From positions 40,618,590 to 40,682,589 of the forward strand of contig CM059199.1 in assembly GCA_030323885.1 (NCBI GenBank): a stretch of DNA of 64,000 nucleotides, given 5' to 3'. This document shows positions 56,461 through 64,000 of the stretch, one piece after another. Source of the stretch: Branchipolynoe longqiensis. Taxonomy: Eukaryota; Annelida; Polychaeta; Phyllodocida; Polynoidae. Positions within the stretch are counted from its first letter, which is position 1. Every line of letters begins with the position of its first letter. Position numbers and translations under genes: made by a program. The notes below the pieces were generated by a model, which saw only the letters and a program-made list of their open reading frames with translations, had not been told where the DNA came from and searched no databases.

Positions 56461-57279
56461 ACGGAGAAACGTTAGTATGGTCGCCCAGGCTGCTCAAGCC
56501 GTTTCTCACAATTACAGTTGGCTCCAGCACCAATCGCACACATTTAATAATATGCGCACAATGCTTGTTTATGCAATACATAAAGGAAAAATCTGAAAGT
56601 TATAACAACTAGGGTTGGTTCCAATCATTGACGATATGGGGAATAGGTAGTCCCTCTCTTATCGCCCACCACGGCTAGGTTTCCCTATTCATGGATCTGA
56701 AAAAGAAATGGTGGCAACCCATGAATGGGCATCACCTTATGGGGGAGGATTGGGGGTGGGAGGGGGGGGGGCGGCTTGTGCATGATCCAAGAACCGAAGA
56801 TGGTCCATTTCAATCCTTGGTAATCATGCCACTCTTATATCCATATCCATAGTAGAAACCGCAAACTCTTCCAAAGTTCAGAGCCATTCAATCCCTTACC
56901 TCCAAAATAAACACCAAATCCTCCGAGTCACCCATAACCCTACCCTCTACCACAGGACACCCCAAATCCTCCAAAGCCACACTAATTCACTGAATAGAGA
57001 CACCCCTGCCATGAAATCTCCTTTCACCATAACCAGATGGACCTTTCTTCACAATAATCTCCTGGTCCCCACCTCGCTGATCCACCTATTTCAACATTTT
57101 CCTTACCCGCCATACTCTGTTCACTTATGACCCGCCTCAGCCGGTATCAACTTCCGGTTGTGGGTATTTTTCCCTTCCGGTTGTGCTGTGCAATCTCCCA
57201 TCTCCTTTCAACTACCCAGTTCCGGTTGCCAAGCTGGTTAGCCAATCCAGCGTTCGACGCAAACACTTCTATATCTTTT
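56461..57279. other. Non-coding stretch
   Basis: A G-run near 56760, then unique DNA. One frame from 57127 is open over the array edge but has no supporting feature. Confidence 0.45.
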
Positions 57280-57854
57280 TGTTTGCGTCCACAGAGCATG
57301 CGCAGTGACCCGCTATGCATAACATTAGTTATTCCATTGCCACCAGCGGGTGGTTTGGTGGTGGAAATCCTATATTATAAGACATTTTCTACAGAGCATT
57401 CTGCACAGAAAGTTGCTATGCATGACATTTGTTATTCCCGTGCCATCAAATGGGAGATTGGTGGTGGAAATCCTCTATAATACATTTTTATTCACAGAGC
57501 AATTTGTAAAATAAGCCACTACCCACAATATGCTAAGATACTACCATCAACGATACTTTATCCGTGGTCGTCACAGTACATGTTGGTAGTGGAACTCCTC
57601 TACGGGACCTTTTACACAGATCATGCTCTACACTAAGTAGCTTGCTACCTACAGCAATATTCATTCCTCTGTTGTCAGATTCCAATTTAGTGTAATTCCT
57701 CCAGAATACCTTTTTCTCAGAACATGCCTTACACTAAGCTACATCCACAATTTATACTAACATCATAGGGGATCGTGGTGGTGGAAATCCTCTACAAAAC
57801 ATTTTCCAAAGAGCATTCTGCATAGTGAACTGCTACCCACAACAATAACTAAAG
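57280..57854. repeat. 110-bp repeat array, left part
   Basis: About five diverged units of 105-115 bp: GGTGGTGGAAATCCTCTATA, CATTTTCCACAGAGCATTCT, GCACAGTGAGCTGCTACCCA, CAACAATAGTTATTCC. The array resumes at 61534 after the nested insertions. Confidence 0.8.
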
Positions 57855-58269
57855 TGGATAATTCTCTAAAACTGGGCACTAAAGTCTGACATGGAAACGA
57901 AAAGTGAAAACCTTCCAAATAATAGCAAAAACAATTTACAAATAATAGCCTAATCCAATGTCCTATGACGGGTTGCATATTGTACAAATGTCAGAGTTGA
58001 AACAAAAATAATTTCACTTTTTGAATTAGATCTTATACAAATAGAGCAATACATTAATATCACTTGTGTAACATGAAAATAAAAGACACCTCAAGAACCT
58101 CATTTTAGCATATACAACATAGTAAAACAAGATTTTATTGATCACTATTAAGCAGACAAGGTTATGACTTACGAGAACAAAGTTGAAAAATAAGTTGACA
58201 ACAAGTTTGGCTACATGAATAGTCTAAATGTGTACATTTTCACTTGTTCACATTAGCACAAAATCATAT

Positions 58270-58605
58270 GATGCGCGAAAAGGAAGAAGGCAAGGCGGGG
58301 GTGGAAGAAAGGCGTTTTTATTTCACGCCTCAAACAGTGCATACAGGTTAAGGAAACAGAGTCCAATGAAACAGCAAATAGGCTCATAAGGAGCAAGTGT
58401 GAGAATGCAGAGTAATACAGAGTTAAGAGTAATGATGAACAAGCTCCAGTGAGCAAGGAACAAGCTCGTAAGGAGCAGAGTAATAAAGCTAGTAAGAGGC
58501 TCCCAGGAAGGAGTGGGTAAGCTCATGAGGAGCAAGATAAGGTGGAAAAGTTTGGGTCAGGTCAAATCTCAGTGGCGTGAGGGGGTGCCGAGGAGCCCTC
58601 CACCA
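58270..58605 (-). repeat. Ngaro-2 B2 repeat
   Basis: 336-bp terminal repeat, its outer end next to ATATGATTTTG of the host element. It contains repeated AGCTCATAAGGAGCAAG-type motifs. Confidence 0.85.
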
Positions 58606-58648
58606 CTGGGAAGAGGAAGAGTAAGAGGAAGTCGGGTGGGTGGGCGGG

Positions 58649-58954
58649 GGAAACTGGAGAGAGGTGGAAGACGGCTGGAGGGTGAGTGCCTGAGGGAGGC
58701 CGACGGGCGGCCTTATAAGGGAGGAAGGGGGGCGGGACAGCAGGTGAGGTGTGATAGCGGGCGGCCCGGGGGAGGGCGAGATGTGGCGAGCAGCGGGCGT
58801 CGGGTGAGGCGCGAGCGCTGGAACAAAGAAGGTGGCGAGGGAGGGGGGGGGGGTGGCGACCCGGGGGTCGGCCGAGGTGAGGAGGCAGCGCCGCAGCGGC
58901 GGGGGAGGGTCTCTTCCTCTCCTCGCATCAAACGTAATGCTTCGCATTACGACC
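58649..58954 (-). repeat. Ngaro-2 A2 repeat
   Basis: 306 bp, abutting B1 exactly at 58954/58955. The hairpin CGTAATGCGAAGCATTACG lies at its 5' end, and a CCTTATAAGG TATA-like motif lies near 58712-58721. Confidence 0.85.
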
Positions 58955-59290
58955 GATGCGCGAAAAGGAAGAAGGCAAGGCGGGGGTGGAAGAAAGGCGT
59001 TTTTATTTCACGCCTCAAACAGTGCATACAGGTTAAGGAAACAGAGTACAATGAAACAGCAAATAGGCTCATAAGGAGCAAGTGTGAGAATGCAGAGTAA
59101 TACAGAGTTAAGAGTAATGATGAACAAGCTCCAGTGAGCAAGGAACAAGCTCGTAAGGAGCAGAGTAATAAAGCTAGTAAGAGGCTCCCAGGAAGGAGTG
59201 GGTAAGCTCATGAGGAGCAAGATAAGGTGGAAAAGTTCGGGTCAGGTCAAATGTCAGTGGCGTGAGGGGGTGCCGAGGAGCCCTCCACCA
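58955..59290 (-). repeat. Ngaro-2 B1 repeat
   Basis: 336-bp copy of B2, following the coding region on the minus strand. Offset to B2 is a constant 685 bp. Confidence 0.85.
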
Positions 59291-59861
59291 AAACGGTGGA
59301 GAGGGCTCGAGGGGCGCCCGAGGGCGCGAGGCGGGGCACGTATGCGTGAAGGGGGTCCGGAGATGGAGGTCTGGGCGGAGAGGGCTGGCGGCGCGCCCGA
59401 GGCGGAGCAGGTGGGGCGGGCCGGCCGAGAGGTGGGCCGTGTCGGGGGTCAGGCTCCCTCTCGGGGTGGGGAGTGTCCGGGGCCTGCGTCGACAGGGAGC
59501 GGGCGGCCAAAAAGGGGGAGGCCCGCTCCTTGGCGGGATCCGGTGAGGAGGTCCGACGAGGGTCGCGCAGGGGGGCAGCGAAGTCCTCGGGGCTGGATGG
59601 GGTGGTGTTCGGGGTCTGGACGGCGGTGTTGTTGAAGGCGATGTCGTGAGGATCAGCGGCAGAGGGTTCCTCCTGAGGCTGGGCTGGGATGTGATCCGAG
59701 GTGTGATGCTCGAGGTGATGATCCTCGGCTGGGACTGGGCGGCGCTGCGATCGGTGGTCGCTGGGAGGTTGTCGGCAGGACTTGCGGGGCTGTCGGCAGT
59801 GGTGAGGGTGAGGCGCCGGAGGGGTCCCCCCGGGCCGGCCGGGGGGAGGCCGGCGGATCAA
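59291..59861 (-). pseudogene. Ngaro-2 ORF2, N-terminal remnant
   Basis: An open frame starts at or before 59861, overlaps the ORF1 stop in the -1 frame and runs about 190 codons into B1. The product is Pro/Arg/Ser/Asp-rich with no RT motif, so only the leader of a former polymerase ORF seems left and the catalytic part was deleted. There is no ATG at the junction. A T5 run at the ORF1 stop (ATTTTTGA on the minus strand) could permit -1 slippage. GC-rich DNA favours chance open frames, so the call is tentative. Confidence 0.4.
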
Positions 59862-60994
59862 AAATCCGCCGAGGTGGCGGGGGGGGTCTGGCGCTCACGG
59901 GTTTGCTTCGTGATGCAGTCGGCCTCGCTGTGCATGGTGAAGACGCGCCTCACGTTGGCGCAGTACGCACAGACGTGACGGCGTCTGTCCCCCGCCTCAC
60001 CGTGGGCCTCCCCGACGTGGGCCCGATCGCACGAGGCGGGGGTGCGGTTCCAGGCCGGGCAGGGTACCCCGTGGATCTCCCTATCGTAGGTGGTGCGGGC
60101 GTCGGCCTGGACTCGGGGGAAGTGCGCGCCTCGGTGGAGGGGGTCGAGTGGGCGGGCGGGGGCGTCGTTGGCGTGGTCGTCGGGCATGGCGAGGCAGTCG
60201 AGTCTGAGGAGGTTCAGCGCTACCAGGTCATGCCACCCCTGGGGAGGGTTTCCGTCCGCGATGGAGGTAAACACCGTCTCGGAGTACCGGCGGACGGTCG
60301 CCCAGGGGTATATAAGGTTGTCCCGGCAGACTGCGAGGTGGTGATGGTGGAGTCCCTGGGCGGAGTGGGCGGGGAAGTCGGGATGGTCGATCAGGGTGAG
60401 GAGGGCGAGGGTGTACTCGTCCTTCGTCGCCTCCCCCCTCTTCACCGGCTTCCTCTCGGGCCCTCGCTTCACCAGGTCGGAGGGGAAGATGTAGTTGGCC
60501 GGGATCCCTTGGCGTCTGGTGCAGTGCCGCGCCTCGGCGGATGCCAGGATGTCCCGGACGGCGTCGGCCGCGGAGGCGGGGCTGTAGCTGGTCCGCTCCT
60601 CCTGGTAGGCCGGCGAGGTGATGGGCGGTGCTTGGGTGGAGAGGTGGCGGTACCTCTCGTACTCCGGGTGCGCGGCCCCGGGGGGGGTTGCCTGAGGCGG
60701 CGGCCCGGGCCGGGCCGCGGTGGTCGGAGGCGCCCGAGGTGTTGGGGCCTTCCCGGTGCCCAGGGAGTCGATCCGGGCGTGGATGTCGGCTGTGGCCTGG
60801 CGATGCTCCAGCTGCATGCGCTGCAGAGCCTCCAGCACTACCGACATCTCGGAGCCCGAGGTGGGGCCCGAGGGCGCCGCGGGAGATGCCGTGGCGGAGG
60901 CCGGCGAATCGTCCCTCCCGGGGGTTGGAGAGGGCCCCGGGGTGCGGGGGGCGGCCCGGGAGCCCTTCCGTCCACGTCCTTTCCCTTGAGGCAT
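59858..60994 (-). CDS. Ngaro-2 ORF1, Gag-like protein
   Basis: 378 aa from ATG at 60994, 62 bp after A1. It is probably the structural RNA-binding protein of the element family. Residues 1-48 are basic, then Pro/Ser/Ala-rich. Residues 50-80 (VVLEALQRMQLEHRQATADI) could form a short coiled coil. 85-140 is Pro-rich. The ordered region is about 150-305 (AVRDILASAEARH, YIFPSDLVKRG, YPWATVRRYSETVF). The C-terminus has Cys312 (CPAWNR), Cys322, His326, then Cys342, Cys345, His355 and Cys360 (CAYCANVRRVFTMHSEADC). The spacing C-x9-C and C-x2-C-x9-H-x4-C parallels Ngaro-1 ORF1. The frame is intact, so a Gag may still be made. Confidence 0.75.
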   Translation of the reverse strand: MPQGKGRGRKGSRAAPRTPGPSPTPGRDDSPASATASPAAPSGPTSGSEMSVVLEALQRMQLEHRQATADIHARIDSLGTGKAPTPRAPPTTAARPGPPPQATPPGAAHPEYERYRHLSTQAPPITSPAYQEERTSYSPASAADAVRDILASAEARHCTRRQGIPANYIFPSDLVKRGPERKPVKRGEATKDEYTLALLTLIDHPDFPAHSAQGLHHHHLAVCRDNLIYPWATVRRYSETVFTSIADGNPPQGWHDLVALNLLRLDCLAMPDDHANDAPARPLDPLHRGAHFPRVQADARTTYDREIHGVPCPAWNRTPASCDRAHVGEAHGEAGDRRRHVCAYCANVRRVFTMHSEADCITKQTRERQTPPATSADF

Positions 60995-61055
60995 GTTGAA
61001 GCTGGGGTGAGGCAGAGGTCCGAGGTGGAGGTGCAGATGAAGACAGGGTAGAGCA

Positions 61056-61357
61056 GGAAACTGGAGAGAGGTGGAAGACGGCTGGAGGGTGAGTACCTGA
61101 GGGAGGCCGACGGGCGGCCTTATAAGGGAGGAAGGGGGCGGGACAGCAGGTGAGGTGTGATAGCGGGCGGCCCGGGGGAGGGCGAGATGTGGCGAGCAGC
61201 GGGCGTCGGGTGAGGCGCGAGCGCTGGAACAAAGAAGGTGGCGAGGGAGGGGGGGGGTGGCGAGCCGGGGTCGGCCGAGGTGAGGAAGCAGCGCCGCAGC
61301 GGCGGGGGAGGGTCTCTTCCTCTCCTCGCATCAAGCGTAATGCTTCGCATTACGACC
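61056..61357 (-). repeat. Ngaro-2 A1 repeat with terminal hairpin
   Basis: 302-bp left end on the minus strand. It starts GGT followed by the perfect hairpin CGTAATGCGAAGCATTACG (8-bp arms, GAA loop; 61336-61354). The CCTTATAAGG motif at about 61119-61128 is a candidate TATA box upstream of the Gag ATG at 60994. Confidence 0.85.
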
Positions 61358-61533
61358 AAGTACACTTTTAATGTGTTTCTTGGAATAGCTTCAATAAATG
61401 TACTATTGCTAATATACTTAATACACAGAGGATACAATATTTGGTTGGTTTGCAATCAATAAAAGAAAGAACAAATTATCAGCATTGTAATGGGGAAACC
61501 AAATATGTGGTGCACAGTTTGATAGAATAACCC

Positions 61534-62090
61534 TCGTCCTTTCACTGCCACCAGAGTGCAGTCCGGTGGTGTAAATCCTCTATAACATATTTCAAAAGAG
61601 TTAGCTGCTTCCTATAAAATTACTCCTTCCGGTGCCATCAGAAGGAAGGGAGCTGGTGGAAATCTCCTATAATAAATACCATTTCCACAGAGAATCCCGC
61701 ACAGACAGCTGCTCCCTACAATAGTAGTTCTTCCACTGCCGTCAGAGTGCAATATGGTGCTGGAAATCCTCTATAAGATCTTTCCCATTCTGCACAGTGA
61801 TCTGCTCCCTGACACATTATTTTTTTTCAGTGCCGCCAGGGGTCGGCTTGGTGGTGGAAATCCACTGTATAAGAGCTATTCTATAGAGGATGTAGAGCTA
61901 GCCGCTACCCACAATACTACTCTGTTAAACTGTCATCAGAAGGGCGGGTGGGTGGGTGAAATTTCCTATTTTACTCTATTCAATAGAACATTCTACACAA
62001 TGAGCTCCTCCCTACAACAGTAGTTCTCCCATTGTCGTAAGAGGGCGGGTTGGTGGTGGGAATTTCCTATTGGCCTCACTCCATATATCG
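61534..62090. repeat. 110-bp repeat array, right part
   Basis: About five more units of the array seen at 57280 (TTCCACTGCCGTCAGAGTGC, GGTGGTGGAAATCC, TCTACACAATGAGCTCC). Confidence 0.8.
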
Positions 62091-62097
62091 ACTGTTT

Positions 62098-62415
62098 TGG
62101 GAGATCGGGGGATCCGAACCCATGGGTTCGTGGGATCGAACCCTGGTCGAGTCAAACCAATGACTTAACAATTGATACCTGTCACTTCCTAGTCAGGCGC
62201 TCGACATTATTAGGAAAAAGGCAAGGACGGGTTGGTTCATTGTCAGGATAAGGTGACTGAGTGGGATATCAGGTCATGTTTCTAGCAGCCTGGTCTCCCA
62301 GTGGGGCAGCACTATAAAGTCGCCTTGAGTATGCACTGCCACAAGTCAGTACCCTTCCGGATATGACCTTAGACGTTGCTAGGACATAAAACAACAACAA
62401 AAAACAACAACCATA
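62098..62415 (+). mobile_element. SINE copy 28
   Basis: The head keeps only the B-box part, duplicated (GATCCGAACCC and GATCGAACCC). Body complete, tail AACAACAACAAAAAACAAC. Confidence 0.82.
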
Positions 62416-62525
62416 TATCGATCTAGTCAAGTGTAATTCCTTGCAACGTAATCGCACTCAATTTCACATGCCTTCTCTTCTGTCCAACTTCCCACCATCC
62501 ATAACACACACACCGCACCACTTAT

Positions 62526-62694
62526 CAGGATAATGTGACTGAGTCAGATATTGGGTCATTTTGCTGGCGGCCAGATTCCCAAGTGGAACAGCACTATAAA
62601 GTCTCCATTAGTGCACTCCATCACAAGTCAGTATCCGTCCTGATATGACCTGAGGTGTTGTTAGGACATCAAATTCCAACAACCAAGCAACCAA
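62526..62694 (+). mobile_element. SINE copy 29, 5' truncated
   Basis: From AGGATAATGTGACTGAGTC to ACCAAGCAACCAACC. The head and first half of the body are missing. Confidence 0.8.
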
Positions 62695-63446
62695 CCACAC
62701 ACCTTACCCCCCACCTCGCCCCCCCCCCTCCATACACAACACCACCCACATCATCCCTATCATCTATCCTACAATCGCATCACTCTTTACCAGCCTGGCC
62801 CACACAAGACCCACTCCATCTTTCCAGGCTTGTCACTCTTCAAGCACACACACACTTCTCCTCCACCACCACCTACCCACCGTCTCACACCCACCCACCC
62901 ACACACACACCACTCAGGGTAATGCTATTCACAAAGCCTTACCAGAATAGCTTCCCTTTGACGGCTACAATTTATTCATGAAAACGAAGAGACAGAGAGT
63001 GGAGCACACAAATCCACACTAAATAAAACCTCCACTGCCTTATCTTCCCAGTCCACCACCACCACCACCACCACCCAACGATAACGCTGAATGACTGAAT
63101 CAGAAAACAGACGTTTAAGTGTCATTCAAATATACTCCCAGAAAAGAAGCCTGCCTGCTAGATCCCTACTTCAGAAACACACACAAACACCCAATAAAAA
63201 ACCCACAAATACCCATATATTTTATTTTTATTTTTGTTTGTTTATCGACCCCCAGCAAAAAAAGTAGACATCGGTTATTGGGGGTCCACTAATACCCACA
63301 CATTTATATATAAACACAAAGTAGGGGACTATAAACATGGTTTTAAACAGGGGTTGTCATATACGCGGAGAACATAATCAAAGACAGAACACTAAAGACA
63401 GAACATCAAAGACAATTGAAAGGGCCACAAATGTGCATGTCCAGTA
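62695..63446. other. Non-coding, C/A-rich
   Basis: CA- and CCA-rich patches (62700-62920; (CCA)n at 63053-63076). A GACCCCCA...TGGGGGTC inverted pair lies at about 63247-63287. No gene. Confidence 0.5.
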
Positions 63447-63776
63447 ATTTGTTTGTTGTTGTGTTACTTCCCAGCATCGTCGTAGGTCATATCAGGACGG
63501 GTACCAACTTGTGAGAGGTCACACTCATTGTCACTTTTATAGTGAGGTGAGTGAGGAGGCTATGCCACCAAAATCATGACCCGATAACCCACAGTCTCAT
63601 TATCCTGAGAATGTGCAAACCAGTCCCTGTCCTATTCTATCAATGCTGAGCGCCAGGATAGGTAGCGACACATATCACATGTATCAGTCATCGGTTTGAC
63701 TCGGCTGGGATTCAAACTCCCGACCTTCCGCATGGTAAGCCTGCGCTCTAACCGATTCGGCCACCACATCCGGTCA
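63447..63776 (-). mobile_element. SINE copy 30 (head type B)
   Basis: Full length from TTTGTTTGTTGTTGTGTTAC to GATTCGGCCACCACATCCGG. Confidence 0.85.
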
Positions 63777-63804
63777 TTTCAAGCAATACTTCTCTTCAGT
63801 GATG

Positions 63805-63872
63805 TGTTGGTTGTTTTTTGATGTTTTACGTGCTAGCAACATATAAGGTCATATCAGGACGAGTTTGTGTGT
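63805..63872 (-). mobile_element. SINE copy 31, tail fragment
   Basis: GTTGGTTGTTTTTTGATGTT and AAGGTCATATCAGGACGAG. The rest is absent. Confidence 0.7.
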
Positions 63873-64000
63873 ATGATGTGGTTATTACCACCTTATATTC
63901 TGAGCATTGACTCACTTTTCAATAATTGGATGCAATTGTAAAATATTGAGAATTGTCTAGTTTGACGTGTCCAAGATTACGATTACACACGACTACTTTC

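Larger units (their letters stand above)
58270..61357 (-). mobile_element. Ngaro-2: non-autonomous Ngaro-like element
   Basis: A 3,088-bp GC-rich element. Read on the minus strand it is A1 (61357-61056), Gag ORF, ORF2 remnant, B1 (59290-58955), A2 (58954-58649), 43-bp spacer, B2 (58605-58270): the same split-direct-repeat order as Ngaro-1. B1 and B2 differ at about three of 336 positions. A1 and A2 differ mainly in G-run length (302 against 306 bp). RT, RNase H and recombinase are absent, so mobility would need proteins from a full-length relative. The sequence is unlike Ngaro-1, so Ngaro-1 is not an obvious helper. The empty site in the relative at 53975 shows insertion with neither target duplication nor loss. 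Confidence 0.85.
57855..61533. mobile_element. TIR element interrupted by Ngaro-2
   Basis: A relative of the 588-bp element at 53975, in the same orientation. The left part (57855-58269) ends ACAAAATCATAT and the right part (61358-61533) resumes AAGTACAC and ends GAATAACCC. The left terminal repeat is decayed (GTGGATAATTCTCTAAAACT). It interrupts the 110-bp array. Confidence 0.8.

Noticed and set aside
58270..58954. Solo LTR in tandem with a full LTR element
   Set aside because: The second copy is split by the coding region into B and A parts, the B1-A2 joint has no gap and there is no target duplication, which fits split direct repeats.
59903..61334. Overlapping frames: 382 aa on + and 368 aa on -
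   Set aside because: Both are shadows of the GC-rich Ngaro-2 Gag region. The minus frame runs across A1 and has no Cys/His cluster, whereas the 60994-59858 frame has an ATG after A1 and a Gag-type zinc cluster.

Overview
The window is from an animal nuclear genome, most likely a marine invertebrate. It is dominated by transposable elements, tandem repeats and simple-sequence DNA. It contains a Ngaro/PAT-type tyrosine-recombinase retrotransposon, a dense family of tRNA-headed SINEs, a LINE 3' end with a TGA-repeat tail and a pogo-like MITE. There are no operons, no bacterial-type genes and no intergenic signals of prokaryotic kind. The species cannot be named from the sequence alone. No complete host gene is visible. 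The only possible host coding piece is one candidate terminal exon near 21.4-21.65 kb, and it is weak.

The best supported genes belong to Ngaro-1 (2740-7787, + strand). It has a zinc-finger Gag-like ORF1, a reverse transcriptase/RNase H ORF2 and a tyrosine recombinase ORF3. These lie inside split direct repeats in the order A1, ORFs, B1, A2, B2. Both repeat pairs are identical, so the insertion is young and probably intact. ORF1 and ORF2 share one reading frame and are separated by a single UGA followed by CUU. Ngaro-1 sits inside an older 26-bp-TIR DNA transposon (2629-8476).

A second, GC-rich element on the minus strand (58270-61357) has the same A1-ORF-B1-A2-B2 plan. It keeps only a Gag-like ORF and the start of a second ORF, so it looks like a non-autonomous Ngaro. 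It sits in a TIR element whose uninterrupted relative is at 53975-54562. Comparing the two gives a precise empty site with no target duplication. That TIR element in turn interrupts an array of roughly 110-bp repeats (about 57.28-62.09 kb).

From left to right: CA-rich microsatellite and foldback DNA (0-1.4 kb); TA-flanked repeats (1.5-2.1 kb); nested Ngaro-1 (2.6-8.5 kb); a hAT-like MITE (9.7-10.2 kb); SINEs; CA minisatellite (11.7-13.1 kb); an 84-bp array (14.6-15.4 kb); a 1.1-kb inverted repeat with GT-rich arms (16.2-17.3 kb); a 58-bp array (18.2-18.9 kb); a TTAA element (19.2-19.6 kb); a LINE tail (20.1-20.3 kb); a 97-bp C-rich array (23.0-24.4 kb); a foldback (24.8-25.5 kb); a 33-bp array (25.6-28.5 kb); a foldback (29.2-29.8 kb); a 30-bp array (31.0-32.5 kb); a 46-bp satellite (33.5-35.2 kb); a GATCGTAA-type array (36.4-36.9 kb); nested foldbacks (37.2-39.1 kb); several G-rich or C-rich minisatellites (41.8-48.4 kb); a cluster of TA-flanked repeats (48.9-49.5 kb); CA-rich DNA (50.6-51.5 kb); then the nested Ngaro-2 region. 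About thirty copies or fragments of one SINE family are scattered throughout.

Almost all long open frames outside the two Ngaro elements are by-products of stop-poor tandem repeats.
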